Source of the DNA: Streptomyces sp. SKN60
GTDB lineage: Bacteria > Actinomycetota > Actinomycetes > Streptomycetales > Streptomycetaceae
Assembly (NCBI RefSeq): GCF_026236535.1
Contig: NZ_JAHTMW010000006.1
Location: 62,001 to 126,000, forward strand
Direction: 5' to 3'
DNA length: 64,000 bases
In this document: piece after piece, positions 1-10,993 of the stretch
Layout of the letters: the number at the start of each line of letters is the position of its first letter
Numbering within the stretch: position 1 is the first letter of the stretch
Made by a program: the position numbers and the translations under genes
Notes under the pieces: generated by a model
Told to the model about the DNA's origin: nothing
Database searches by the model: none
Seen by the model: the letters and a program-made list of their open reading frames with translations, nothing else

Positions 1-601
1 AGGCGCGGAACACCTCCACGGAGCGCTCCAGGGCCTCGATCTCCTCCGACCCGATGGGGGCGGCCTCGTAACGGTCGTACCCAGCGGGGTCGGCGTGGAG
101 GGGATCGACGGCGCGGGGGGCGGCGCCGGCTCGTGCGGGGTCGGTGTGGAGCCAGTCGTGCATGGCGTTGGTGAGTGCGGAGCCGGCGACAAGCGCGGCG
201 CCCGCGCCCACCAGGCCGCGTCGGTTGAGCATGAGGTCCATTCCCGTGAATTCGGTGAGGACCGCTGCCGTACGCTCGGGCGCCCAGGGCAGCCCGTCAG
301 GGTTGTCGGTGTTCCTGACGTCTCGCCGCCTGCCGGCGCGCCCGTGTCGTACGAACCCGAGGTCCTCGATGGTCACGACACGGCCGAGTCGCTCGGTGAA
401 CAGTGCGGCCAGCACCCGGGGCACGGGATCACGCGGGGTCTCCCCCATGTCGATCCAGCGCCGGACCCGCGAGGTGTCGGTCGACAGCTGGGGGTGGCCC
501 ATGGCCGCCGCCTGCTTGTTGACGAGTCTCGCGAGTTCGCCCTTGGACCAGCCGGCCAGGCCGAAGAGGTCTGCCAGGCGGGTGTTGGTCTTCCCTGTCA
601 C
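1..601 (-). CDS. NsdA/XRE-like differentiation regulator, N-terminal part (3' end outside window)
   Basis: The visible 200 residues begin MTGKTNTRLADLFGLAGW and continue with a helix-turn-helix-like segment, an RRWIDMGETPRDPVPRV motif and a VVTIEDLGF motif. This layout is typical of the Streptomyces NsdA/NsdB-type regulators, in which an N-terminal DNA-binding region precedes TPR-like repeats; members are known as negative regulators of development and antibiotic production. The gene runs off the left edge, so the TPR half is not seen. I chose the GTG at 601. An in-frame TTA codon lies two codons upstream of it, and a longer start would place that TTA inside the gene. A putative operator (656-683) lies just upstream, shared with the divergent gene at 839. 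The family call is fairly secure, the NsdA orthology is not. Confidence 0.7.
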   Translation of the reverse strand, partial: MTGKTNTRLADLFGLAGWSKGELARLVNKQAAAMGHPQLSTDTSRVRRWIDMGETPRDPVPRVLAALFTERLGRVVTIEDLGFVRHGRAGRRRDVRNTDNPDGLPWAPERTAAVLTEFTGMDLMLNRRGLVGAGAALVAGSALTNAMHDWLHTDPARAGAAPRAVDPLHADPAGYDRYEAAPIGSEEIEALERSVEVFRA

Positions 602-655
602 GTCTAAGCCCCCAGGTTCTCGGCTGAGTTGACAGTAGCCCCCTGGCATAGGCCT

Positions 656-683
656 GGCGACAATTCGCCATGGTTCGCCAGGG
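656..683. promoter_or_regulatory. Inverted and direct repeats in the divergent promoter region
   Basis: GGCGA-CAAT-TCGCC forms a perfect 5-bp inverted repeat at 656-669. It overlaps a 10-bp near-direct repeat, TTCGCCATGG then TTCGCCAGGG (664-683). The block sits between the NsdA-like regulator (start 601, minus) and the phosphotransferase-fold gene (start 839, plus). It could be an autoregulatory operator for the HTH protein; this is inference from position only. Confidence 0.35.
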
Positions 684-838
684 TGCGCTCGATGTTCCGC
701 CACCCGCAGGGGGGTGTCAGGTAGGAACGCGCCACCCCGCCCCGTCGACCGGCCCACATTTTCCCCAGGGTGCGGACCGTTCGGGCGGGCGGGGCGACGC
801 ACGCAACTCGTCGGCACACGAAGGGATCTGTCTCCTCC

Positions 839-1969
839 ATGTACACAGCATCGTCCTCCGTGTCCGCCCCGCCCCGGCCGCTCCACCGCACCCTCCAGGC
901 CGGCACCGGACCGTATCTCGCCCCCGCGCCCGTCCAGGGCGCGGTGCGGCCGAGGCGCTGGGCGGGCAGCACCGTCCAGCCGCCCAGCGGGAGGATCGAC
1001 CTGTCCGGTCCCCAGGGCGCCCAACTGCGCATGGCCATCGCGTCCGTCCACCGGATCTGCCCGGAGTTCAACCCGGTGCAGGTGCTGCGGCGCAGCAGCC
1101 GTTCGGTCCTGATCATCGGAACGACCGGGCGGACGACCGCGGTCGCGAAGTGTTTACTGGACCACTCCCCCGCGTGGGTCGAGCGGTTCCGGCACGAAAT
1201 AGCTTCTTACCGTTCGTTCGTCCGGCATCGTCCGCCTGTGCGGGCGCCCCGGCTGATCGCAGCGGACCCGGAGAACTGCACCCTGGTGATCGAGCGGATG
1301 CCCGGACGGGCGGCGGCGCTGACCCGCCACCCCGTGGAGGCGCCGCCGCGGGCGGACGTGCGGGCCGTGCTCGGCGCGGTCGCCCGGCTCAACGCCTGGC
1401 GGCCGCCGGCCGGGACGTTCGACGCGCCCCTCGACTACGGGGCGCGGGTGGCGCGGTACCACGAGCTCGGTCTGTTCACCGACCGGGACCGGGACGACCT
1501 GCAGAAGCTGCTGCACGGGCTCGCACACGCGGGCGGGCGGCAGGGCATGGGTCAGTTCTGTCACGGTGACGCGCTGCTCTCGAACATCCTGCTGTCCCCG
1601 ACGGGTCCGGTGCTCGTGGACTGGGAGCACGCGGGCTGGTACCTGCCGGGGTACGACCTGGCGACGCTGTGGGCGGTGCTCGGGGACGCTCCCCTGGCGC
1701 GGCGGCAGATCAGCCAGCTCGCCCAGCAGGCTGGTCCGGCGGCTCGGGACGCGTTCCTGGTGAACCTGATGATCGTGCTGACCCGGGAGATCCGGACGTA
1801 CGAGACGGCGGTGCAGCGCACGATCAAGGAGGCGCCGCCCGCGGGTTCGGTGCCGGTGCCGGCCGGGACGGTCTCGCCCGGTGAGGAACAGCGGCTGCTG
1901 CTGCGGCGGCTGCACGACGACTGCGCCATGGCACGGCGGGCCGTGCGCGCGGCGGTCGGGACGCGGTAG
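839..1969 (+). CDS. APH/choline-kinase-fold phosphotransferase family protein with a TTA codon
   Basis: This 376-residue protein has the aminoglycoside phosphotransferase-fold catalytic signature: HGDALLSN at residues 242-249 (Brenner-type HxD...N) followed by LVDWEHAG with the metal-binding Asp261. The first ~80 residues are a Pro/Arg-rich leader. I chose the ATG at 839 because an AAGGGA ribosome-binding site lies upstream; the open frame itself extends further left. Codon 106 (1154-1156) is TTA, the rare Leu codon read only by the bldA tRNA, and the codons soon after (ATA, GCT, TCT, CGT) are also unusual for this GC-rich genome. Translation may therefore depend on bldA. The substrate is unknown; this fold also includes kinases acting on small alcohols, so antibiotic resistance should not be assumed. 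Confidence 0.8.
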   Translation: MYTASSSVSAPPRPLHRTLQAGTGPYLAPAPVQGAVRPRRWAGSTVQPPSGRIDLSGPQGAQLRMAIASVHRICPEFNPVQVLRRSSRSVLIIGTTGRTTAVAKCLLDHSPAWVERFRHEIASYRSFVRHRPPVRAPRLIAADPENCTLVIERMPGRAAALTRHPVEAPPRADVRAVLGAVARLNAWRPPAGTFDAPLDYGARVARYHELGLFTDRDRDDLQKLLHGLAHAGGRQGMGQFCHGDALLSNILLSPTGPVLVDWEHAGWYLPGYDLATLWAVLGDAPLARRQISQLAQQAGPAARDAFLVNLMIVLTREIRTYETAVQRTIKEAPPAGSVPVPAGTVSPGEEQRLLLRRLHDDCAMARRAVRAAVGTR

Positions 1970-2276
1970 CGAAGCGGTCCGACACAGTACGGGGGTGGCG
2001 CGCCGCGCGCCCGGTGCCGACACACCGGGGCGCGGCGCTTCGACTTTTCCGGCGAAGCGCCGGAGGGCGGCCACGGCGCCCCCAATGGTCCACACCAGTG
2101 ACGCGTCGCAGGCGGGCGGGCCGCCCGCGCGAAACTCCGCCCTCCGGCTCGCGCAGCCGCTCTGACGTGGGAAATCGCCGATGTGAACAGGTGATTGACG
2201 GGACGTCCGGAAGCCGCTACCCCTGTACGGGTTCGGTTCCGCACGCCCCCCTTCCCCCCTGTCGCTGGAGGCTGCC
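1970..2276. other. Intergenic gap of about 300 bases
   Basis: No convincing gene is visible. The gap holds a strong terminator-like hairpin near its left end (2000-2038), and a GGAG ribosome-binding site at 2266-2269 serving the TTG start at 2277. The rest should contain the amidase promoter, but I cannot assign -35/-10 boxes with confidence. Confidence 0.5.
2000..2038 (+). terminator. Hairpin terminator after the phosphotransferase gene
   Basis: GCGCCGCGCGCCCGGTG (2000-2016) pairs with CACCGGGGCGCGGCGC (2023-2038) around a 6-nt loop, with one bulge. It is followed by TTCGACTTTTCC, a moderately T-rich tail. It lies 30 nt after the stop codon at 1969. Confidence 0.65.
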
Positions 2277-4220
2277 TTGCTCCGTTCCGCGTCCCTCAGA
2301 CGTGCCGCGCCCGCCGTCCTGCTGCTGCCGCTGCTCGCCCAGGTGCCGTCGGCCACCGCCGACGAGCCCGAACCCGGCTCGCTGCAGCGGCAGTTCGCGG
2401 TGGCGGCCGAGCGGCATCACGTACCGCAGAGCGTGCTGCTCGCCGTGTCGTATCTGCAGTCGCGCTGGGACGCGCACGGCGGCGCGCCGAGCGTGACCGG
2501 CGGCTACGGTCCGATGCATCTGACGGACGCGGCGACGGCCCTGACGTCGGCGCCGCACCACGCCGACGGTACGGAGGACGCGCGCGGTGACGACGCGCGG
2601 GCGCCCCGGACCGGAGCCGGAGTCGAGTCCGGCTCCCCCGCCTGGTCCGGTGAGCCGCCGGCCCGGCTGCGGACGCTCGACCGGGCGGCGGAGCTGTCCG
2701 GGCGTCCGGCGGAGCGGCTGCGGACGGACACCGCGGCGAACATCGACGGCGGCGCGGCCCTGCTCGCGGAGGCGCAGCGGGCGGCGGGGCTGCCGGCGAG
2801 CGCGGATCCGGCGGACTGGTACGGGGCGGTGGCGCGCTTCTCGGGCGCGGAGGACTCGGCGACGGCGGCGGCGTACGCGAACGACGTCTTCGACGTGATC
2901 CGCGGCGGCGAGTCGCGCACCACGGACGCGGGGCAGCGGGTGACCCTGGCGGCCGATCCGGCGGTGGTCCCGGCCACCGGGCAGCTGGCCGCGCTGGGGC
3001 TCCGGGACGCCGCGAGGGGTCCGGTGGAGTGTCCGGAGACGGTGGCCTGCGAATGGGTGCCGGCGCCGTACGAGGAGTTCGGCGACGGGGACTACGGCAA
3101 CCACGACAAGGCGGACCGGCCGGTGTCGCAGTCGGTCGACTACATCGTCATCCACGACACCGAGGCGGACTGGGACACCACCCTGAAGCTGGTGCAGGAC
3201 CCGACGTATGTGTCGTGGCAGTACTCGCTGCGGTCCTCGGACGGGCACGTGGCGCAGCATCTGGCGCTGAAGGACGTGGGCTGGCACGCGGGCAACTGGT
3301 TCGTGAACGCCAAGTCGGTGGGTCTGGAGCACGAGGGTTTCCTGACGTCGCCGGACTCCTGGTACACGGAGGCGATGTACCGGTCCTCGGCGCGGCTGGT
3401 GCGCTATCTGGCGAAGCGGTTCGGCATTCCGCTGGACCGGCAGCACATCCTGGGCCACGACAACGTGCCGGGGACGGTGACGTCGAGCATCAAGGGGATG
3501 CACACGGATCCGGGCCCGTACTGGGACTGGGCGCACTACTTCCAGCTGCTCGGCCGGCCGGTCACGCCGAGCGCGGGGCCGGACTCCGGGGTGGTGACCA
3601 TCCGTCCGGACTACACCGCGAACCGGCCGGTGTACACGGGGTGTGTGACGGCCGGGGAGGCGTGCGCGCCGCACGGGAGCGGGGCGGTGCGCCTGCACAC
3701 CGCGCCGAGCGCCGACGCGCCGCTGGTGAAGGACATCGGGCTGCGGCCGGGCGGGCAGGCCTCGACGACCGGGGTGAACGACACCGGGGCGCGGGCGTCG
3801 ACCGGCCAGAGCTTCGCGGTGGCGGAGCGACGGGGCGACTGGACGGCGGTCTGGTACCTCGGGCAGAAGGCGTGGTTCCACAATCCGAAGGAGGAGCCGA
3901 CGGCGGTGAACACGCGGGGGCTCGTCCTGACGCCGAAGGAGGGGGTGGCGTCGGTGCCGGTGTACGGGCGGGCGTATCCGGAGGCCTCGGCCTATCCGGC
4001 GGGGGTTCCGGTGCAGGCGGTGTCGCCGCTGCCGTACGCGCTGCTCGCGGGGCAGCGGTACGTGGTCGGGGGCCGTACCCCGGGCGAGTACCTGTTCGCT
4101 CCGACGTTCGACACGACGGGTCATGCGGTGGTGCGCGGCCGGGAGGAGTACTACGAGATCCAATTCGGCCATCGGGTCGCCTTTGTGAAGGCCGCTGACG
4201 TGCGGGTTTCGCAGGGCTGA
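2277..4220 (+). CDS. Secreted N-acetylmuramoyl-L-alanine amidase with a transglycosylase-like N-terminal domain
   Basis: This 647-residue exported protein has a signal peptide (about residues 1-28, basic start then a Leu/Ala core, cleavage near ATA-DEP). Residues ~35-200 resemble a lytic-transglycosylase fold (HHVPQSVLLAVSYLQSRW, then GGYGPMHLT), but the position of the usual catalytic Glu is Gln. Residues ~285-435 form an Amidase_2/PGRP domain with VIHDTE (His293), GWHAGNW (His337), LGHDNVPG (His394) and HTDPGPYWDW, so zinc-dependent cleavage of the peptidoglycan amide bond is expected. The C-terminal ~200 residues look like SH3-type wall-binding repeats. The start is TTG with GGAG 7 nt upstream. 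A large hairpin follows the stop. Confidence 0.88.
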   Translation: MLRSASLRRAAPAVLLLPLLAQVPSATADEPEPGSLQRQFAVAAERHHVPQSVLLAVSYLQSRWDAHGGAPSVTGGYGPMHLTDAATALTSAPHHADGTEDARGDDARAPRTGAGVESGSPAWSGEPPARLRTLDRAAELSGRPAERLRTDTAANIDGGAALLAEAQRAAGLPASADPADWYGAVARFSGAEDSATAAAYANDVFDVIRGGESRTTDAGQRVTLAADPAVVPATGQLAALGLRDAARGPVECPETVACEWVPAPYEEFGDGDYGNHDKADRPVSQSVDYIVIHDTEADWDTTLKLVQDPTYVSWQYSLRSSDGHVAQHLALKDVGWHAGNWFVNAKSVGLEHEGFLTSPDSWYTEAMYRSSARLVRYLAKRFGIPLDRQHILGHDNVPGTVTSSIKGMHTDPGPYWDWAHYFQLLGRPVTPSAGPDSGVVTIRPDYTANRPVYTGCVTAGEACAPHGSGAVRLHTAPSADAPLVKDIGLRPGGQASTTGVNDTGARASTGQSFAVAERRGDWTAVWYLGQKAWFHNPKEEPTAVNTRGLVLTPKEGVASVPVYGRAYPEASAYPAGVPVQAVSPLPYALLAGQRYVVGGRTPGEYLFAPTFDTTGHAVVRGREEYYEIQFGHRVAFVKAADVRVSQG

Positions 4221-4243
4221 GGGAACCGGGCCGAAAAGAGACG

Positions 4244-4286
4244 GGTGCCGGCGGACCGCGTAGTGGGGCGTGGTCCGGCCGGCACC
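4244..4286 (+). terminator. Terminator hairpin after the amidase gene
   Basis: GGTGCCGGCGGACC (4244-4257) pairs with GGTCCGGCCGGCACC (4272-4286), with one bulged base. It starts 23 nt after the amidase stop and separates it from geosmin synthase. Confidence 0.6.
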
Positions 4287-4303
4287 TCATGGCGTTCATA
4301 TGA

Positions 4304-6610
<2,307 letters not shown>

Positions 6611-6621
6611 AACGCGGCGGA

Positions 6622-6646
6622 CCGCCTCCGGAAGCTCCGGGGGCGG
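6622..6646. terminator. Bidirectional terminator between geoA and the S4 gene
   Basis: CCGCCTCCGG (6622-6631), loop AAGCT, CCGGGGGCGG (6637-6646): 9 of 10 pairs. It lies between convergent genes ending at 6610 (plus) and 6680 (minus), so it could serve both. Confidence 0.6.
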
Positions 6647-6679
6647 CCCGCACGTTCGGCCCGCAAGGGTCGGCAGGGG

Positions 6680-7048
6680 TCAGGGCTGGAGTCCGCGCAG
6701 CCGGTCCAGGTCGCGGCGGTCGCGCTTGGTGGGGCGGCCGGCGCCCCGGTCGCGGACGGCCGCCACGGCGACCTGTTCACGGGGCGGCGGGGGCGGGCTG
6801 TTGTCCACGAAGGCCTCGGCGGCGGCCGGCGGGCCGACCCGCTTGGTGAGCAGCTGCTTCACCTCGACGATCCGCTGCCGGCCGCCGTGGAAGACCCGGA
6901 CCTCGTCGCCGGGCTTGACGGCCTGGGCGGGCTTGGCGCGCTCGCCGTTGACCTTGACGTGGCCGGCGCGGCAGGCCGCGGCGGCCTGGGAACGGGTCTT
7001 GGTGAGCCGCACGGCCCAGATCCAGCTGTCGACGCGCACCGCGCTCAT
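6680..7048 (-). CDS. S4-domain RNA-binding protein (Hsp15-like)
   Basis: This 122-residue protein starts MSAVRVDSWIWAVRLTKTRS and contains the S4 fold signature (SQAAAACRAGHVKVNGERAK, then PGDEVRVF), as in Hsp15/RsbP-type ribosome-associated proteins that bind stalled 50S subunits. The C-terminal third is basic (GRPTKRDRRDLDRLRG), also typical of Hsp15 relatives. It is separated from the upstream minus-strand gene (start 7567, stop 7067) by 18 nt, so the two are likely cotranscribed. Specific function in actinobacteria is not established. Confidence 0.85.
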   Translation of the reverse strand: MSAVRVDSWIWAVRLTKTRSQAAAACRAGHVKVNGERAKPAQAVKPGDEVRVFHGGRQRIVEVKQLLTKRVGPPAAAEAFVDNSPPPPPREQVAVAAVRDRGAGRPTKRDRRDLDRLRGLQP

Positions 7049-7066
7049 CGGCCCCCGCCTTCCCGG

Positions 7067-7567
7067 TCAGCCCTGCTGGAAAAGTTCGGCGGGCAGCGGC
7101 TTGAGCAGCGCGTACAGGTCGTCGGTGATGGGCCGGTCCCAACTGGCGATGGTGACCAGGACGTTGTCGCTGCGGTCGAACTGCACACAGGAGATGCGGC
7201 TCTCGGAGAGCTTGAGGCGGCGCACGATCAGCAGGTTGTCGCCCTGCATCACCGGCACGTCCTCGCGGTCGAGCACCTCGACCGGCTCGTCGTTCTCCAG
7301 GGCGGCGAGCAGCTGGGCCACCTCGAAGGGGACCTGGCCGTCGGCGAGCTCGCGGGCCGGGGAGCCTTCCGGCAGATTGCCGATGATCATCGCGGGGCCG
7401 CGGCCGCCGAACAGGTCGTAGCGCAGGAACACGCCCTGGCAGCTGCCGTCGGGGGCCGGGAGCAGACCGGCGCCGAGATTGCCGGGCCAGTCCCCGGGGT
7501 CCATGGCCAGGACGTCGAAGTCCGGGCCCGCGGGTGTGGCGGCGCTGCGGCGGCGGAGGAAGGACAT
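7067..7567 (-). CDS. Conserved hypothetical protein, 166 residues
   Basis: I do not recognise a named domain. The protein begins MSFLRRRS and is acidic and globular, with motifs such as VLAMDPGDWPGNLGAGLLP, FLRYDLFGGRGPAMIIG and a conserved-looking VLVTIASWDRPITDDLYALL end. There is no signal peptide, membrane segment or cysteine pair. The ATG at 7567 was preferred over a longer frame from 7621 because the extra residues are Arg/Pro-rich shadow sequence and would run into the end of the upstream LAL gene (stop at 7618). It probably shares a transcript with the S4 protein. Confidence 0.7.
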   Translation of the reverse strand: MSFLRRRSAATPAGPDFDVLAMDPGDWPGNLGAGLLPAPDGSCQGVFLRYDLFGGRGPAMIIGNLPEGSPARELADGQVPFEVAQLLAALENDEPVEVLDREDVPVMQGDNLLIVRRLKLSESRISCVQFDRSDNVLVTIASWDRPITDDLYALLKPLPAELFQQG

Positions 7568-7617
7568 ACCGCCATGGTACGTGCCCCGGCGCGCGTCGCG
7601 GCGCGCCGGGGCCGGGG

Positions 7618-10600
7618 TCACGGACCGGTGACCTGCTTGGCGCGCAGCGCGCTGTCCAGACCGGCCCGGTCGGTGCCGAGCTTGCGGTAGACGGCGGACA
7701 GCAGACGGGTGGCGGTGGTGCGGTCGACGCCGACGGCGGCGGCCGGGTCCTTCCCGGCGAGGGTGGCCTCGGCCGCGGCCCGCTCACGGGCGGTGAGCGC
7801 GTCGGTGGCGGTGGTGCGCAGCGCCCGGGGCCGCAGCCCGGCGGCCGCTAGCTCGGTGCGGGCCTCCTCGACGAGTCCGTCGGCGCCGCAGGTCTGGGCG
7901 GTCTCCAGGCCCCGGTAGAGGTGCTCGGCGGCTTCGGCGTGGCGCTCGGTGCGGCGCAGTGCGGCCCCGAGGGCGACCAGGGAGCGGGCCAGCTCGTACG
8001 CGGCCGGGGACTGGTCGAGCCAGTCGACGGACTCCTCCAGGAGCTTGATCCGCTCCTCGCCCTCGGAGACCTCGGCGGTCACCCGGAGCGCCTGGCCGAT
8101 CGCGGAGGGCGCGCCGTACTGGCGGGCCCGGGCGACGGCCTCCTGGGCCGTCGCGAGGGCCCTGGCCGGGGAGGTCGGGGCCTGGGCGAGGGCGAGGTGG
8201 AGCTGCCAGGGGCAGCACGAGGGGTTGCGCTTGCCGCGCGGGTCGAGCCGCTGGCCGACGGCGGAGAGCGCGCCGAGGGCCTCCTCGGTCCGGCCAATGG
8301 CGAGCAGCAGCTCGGCGTGGACGGTCTCGCAGTCGGGGATGGTGACGGCGTTGGGGAAGGGGTCGCCGAAGTCGTGTTCGCGGGCGACCCGCTCGGCCTC
8401 GTCCGTACGGCCGCGGGCCAGCAGGATCTCGATCATGACGCCGGTGGCGTACCAGAGGGCGGGGGTGCGGGGGCCGACGCGCTCGGCGAGGCGGAGTCCT
8501 GCGCGGGCGAAGTCCTCCGCCTCCATGAGCCGGCCGCGCCGGAAGCGGATGTAGCCGATGAGGGTGTACGCGAAGGCGAGGTGGGCGCCGCGCCAGCCCT
8601 GCTTCTCGAACTCGGCGGTGCCGGCGGCGAAGAGCTCCTCGGCGCGGCCGGGCCGGTCGGCGTAGAGGTGGAGCAGGGCGACGAGGACCGGGACCTCGAA
8701 GTTGCGGCTCTCGTCGGCCCAGGTGAGGCCGCCTTCGAGGGCGCGTTCGGCGTGGCGGAGGGCGACGGTGGCGGGTTCGGCGCGCAGGGTGGCGTCCCAG
8801 GCGCGCAGGCCGATGATGTACCGCTCGGTGAGGTCGCGGCCGCTGAGCCGGTCGGCGAGGGTGGCGAGGCGCCGGGAGCGGGCGGGCGACTCGGGTTCGT
8901 CGGCGCGCAGGGCGTCCCACAGGAACTTCTCGGCCTGCATGCGCAGCTTGCTGCGGGCGTCGGTGGTCGGCTGGCGGGTCTCGCGTTCGAGCAGTTCGGA
9001 GGCCTCGACGAGGCGGTCGCTGTGGGCGAGGACCTGGGCGAGGCGGTAGACGATGCCGTGCCGCAGGGCGGGGTCGGCGACCGGCTCCTCCAGGGCGGCG
9101 CGCAGATGGTTGACGGTGGTGGCGGGTTCGGTGAGCAGCGAGGCGCAGCCGAGCTCGAAGAGCACGGCCGCGCGCTCGTCGTAGTCCGGGGGTTCGCGCA
9201 GGGCGCGGACGAGATAGCGGCGGGCGGTGTCGGGCGCGCCGGCCCGCAGGGTCTCCTGGGCTGCGGCGCGCAGGTGCTGGACCACCCACGGGTCGCCCTC
9301 GGGGTGGGTCTCGACGAGGTGGCGGGCCGCGGCGGTGGGGCCGAGTCCGGCGTCGACGACGCACCACGCGGCCTGGCCGTGGAGGGCGACGCGGGTGGCC
9401 GCCGGGATGGCGTCGTAGACGGCGGAGGCGATGAGCGGGTGGACGAATTCGAGGGTGTCGGACTCCGGGTCGACGGGTTCGGCGAGCACGCGGGCCTGGC
9501 GCAGCAGGGTGGCGCTGCGGGCGACGTCCTCGCCGCCGAGCCCGGCGACGGCCCCGGCCAGCTGCGGGGAGATCTCGGTGCCGAGGACGCCGCAGGCCCA
9601 GGCGAGGCGGACGGTGGCGGTGCCGAGGCGTTCGATCTGGGCGATCAGTCCGCTGCCCTTGACGGCGGCGGCGAGGTCGCGCAGGGCGTGGGCCCGGTCG
9701 GCGACGGGCTCCAGGCCGCGGTCGCGGATGCGGGCGGCGAGTTCGACGGCCTCGAAGGGGTTGCCGGAGGTGACCTCCCAGCATTCCTGGCAGACGGCGT
9801 CGTCGGCGTGGGTGCCGACCCGGTCGCGGACAAGCCGGGCGATGGCGCCGGAGGTGAGGGGTTCCAGGCCGAGCGGGCGCTGCCCGGACCGGCGGCCGGT
9901 GAACTCCTCGCCGGTGTCCGGGAGTTCGTCGGGCCGGTAGGCGACGACGAGGAGCATGGGGAGCTCCTCGGCGCGCGGCGAGAAGGCGGAGAGCCAGCCG
10001 AGGGATTCGGGGTCGGCCCAGTGGGCGTCGTCGAGGAAGACGACGAGCGGGGCGCGGCGCACGGCCAGGTGGGTGAGCACCCAGTCGAGTCCGTCGCGCA
10101 GGCCCTGCGGGTCGGGCGGGGAACCCTCGGCGGCGGTGCACAGACCCAGGGCGGGGCCGACGATGTCGTACCAGCTGCCGAGGCGTTCCCTCAGTTCGGT
10201 GCGGGAGGCGGCGGCCAGCTGGGGCTGGAGGAGCTGGCGGGCGACGTGGAAGGCGACCCGCTGTTCCTGGTCGCCGCCGCGGGCGGACAGCACGGTGCAG
10301 CCCTTGGCCGCGGCACGGCGGCGGATCTCGGCGAGCAGGGTGGTCTTGCCGAGGCCGGCGGGCGCGGCGTAGGCGAGGACGCCGCCGCGGCGGACGGTGC
10401 GGCCCGCGGGACCGGGGCCGAAGCCGGGACCCTGGTCGGGGGTCGCGACGGCGTCGGACGTGCCGGTGTCGGGGCCGGTCGAGCCCTTGACCAGGCGGAG
10501 GGTCGGCGGGGTGAGGGCGTGCCGGGGCCTGGGGACGCGGTCGGGGCGCTCGCCGGGGCGGGCCGCGCCGCCGGCCTCGGGCCCGCCGAGGAAGCCGCCG

Positions 10601-10740
10601 GGTCCCGCCGGTCCCGGGGCCACGCCGTCGGTGCCGTACCCGACGAGCAGGTTCAACGCCTCTTCCGCCGCCGCGAGTTCGGCCTCGCGCTCGAAGAGGC
10701 CGAAGCCCCGACCGGCTCGGCCGCCGGTGTGTGCTGCCAT
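7618..10740 (-). CDS. LAL-type (MalT-like) ATPase transcriptional regulator
   Basis: This 1040-residue protein has an N-terminal Pro/Gly-rich stretch, then an AAA/NB-ARC ATPase with Walker A PAGLGKTT (Lys132) and Walker B PLVVFLDDAHW (Asp237-Asp238), a long helical TPR-like sensor region (about 450-950) and a short C-terminal helix-turn-helix (LTARERAAAEATLAGK ... YRKLG). This is the LAL layout, in which ATP and ligand binding drive activation. The C-terminal HTH is degenerate: the usual recognition-helix pattern (SNREIAxxLxxSxxTVxxH) has become DPAAAVGVDRTTATRLLS. The ATG at 10740 follows a GGGTGGA stretch; the frame extends upstream but that part is low-complexity. Regulated targets are unknown. 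Confidence 0.88.
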   Translation of the reverse strand: MAAHTGGRAGRGFGLFEREAELAAAEEALNLLVGYGTDGVAPGPAGPGGFLGGPEAGGAARPGERPDRVPRPRHALTPPTLRLVKGSTGPDTGTSDAVATPDQGPGFGPGPAGRTVRRGGVLAYAAPAGLGKTTLLAEIRRRAAAKGCTVLSARGGDQEQRVAFHVARQLLQPQLAAASRTELRERLGSWYDIVGPALGLCTAAEGSPPDPQGLRDGLDWVLTHLAVRRAPLVVFLDDAHWADPESLGWLSAFSPRAEELPMLLVVAYRPDELPDTGEEFTGRRSGQRPLGLEPLTSGAIARLVRDRVGTHADDAVCQECWEVTSGNPFEAVELAARIRDRGLEPVADRAHALRDLAAAVKGSGLIAQIERLGTATVRLAWACGVLGTEISPQLAGAVAGLGGEDVARSATLLRQARVLAEPVDPESDTLEFVHPLIASAVYDAIPAATRVALHGQAAWCVVDAGLGPTAAARHLVETHPEGDPWVVQHLRAAAQETLRAGAPDTARRYLVRALREPPDYDERAAVLFELGCASLLTEPATTVNHLRAALEEPVADPALRHGIVYRLAQVLAHSDRLVEASELLERETRQPTTDARSKLRMQAEKFLWDALRADEPESPARSRRLATLADRLSGRDLTERYIIGLRAWDATLRAEPATVALRHAERALEGGLTWADESRNFEVPVLVALLHLYADRPGRAEELFAAGTAEFEKQGWRGAHLAFAYTLIGYIRFRRGRLMEAEDFARAGLRLAERVGPRTPALWYATGVMIEILLARGRTDEAERVAREHDFGDPFPNAVTIPDCETVHAELLLAIGRTEEALGALSAVGQRLDPRGKRNPSCCPWQLHLALAQAPTSPARALATAQEAVARARQYGAPSAIGQALRVTAEVSEGEERIKLLEESVDWLDQSPAAYELARSLVALGAALRRTERHAEAAEHLYRGLETAQTCGADGLVEEARTELAAAGLRPRALRTTATDALTARERAAAEATLAGKDPAAAVGVDRTTATRLLSAVYRKLGTDRAGLDSALRAKQVTGP

Positions 10741-10993
10741 CGTCCACCCCCACGCCGGGGGCGCACGCCCGGCGCACAGGGGATGCGTCCGGGGCGGTGG
10801 CCCCATCAAAGGCCCAGCGTACGCGGGGATGCGCCCCGAGGGGGCCGGATTGTGGCGGATGCGCGATTCCGGACCGTACGGGACCAACGGCCTCCGCCCT
10901 CCGCCGGGTTCGCGCAGCTCACGGGCGCGGCGCGCACGGCTCTCGCGCGCCCCCGGGCCACCGCGCCGGCGCGACCGCGCACGCCCGGCCGTC

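Noticed and set aside
2217..4172. 651-residue minus-strand open frame
   Set aside because: It is an Arg/His/Pro-rich antisense shadow of the amidase gene, without any domain; the plus strand has clear signal peptide and catalytic motifs.
7784..10777. 997-residue minus-strand and 1045-residue plus-strand open frames
   Set aside because: They are shadow frames over the LAL gene with Arg/Pro- or Gly/Glu/Val-biased composition and no motifs, as expected in very GC-rich DNA.
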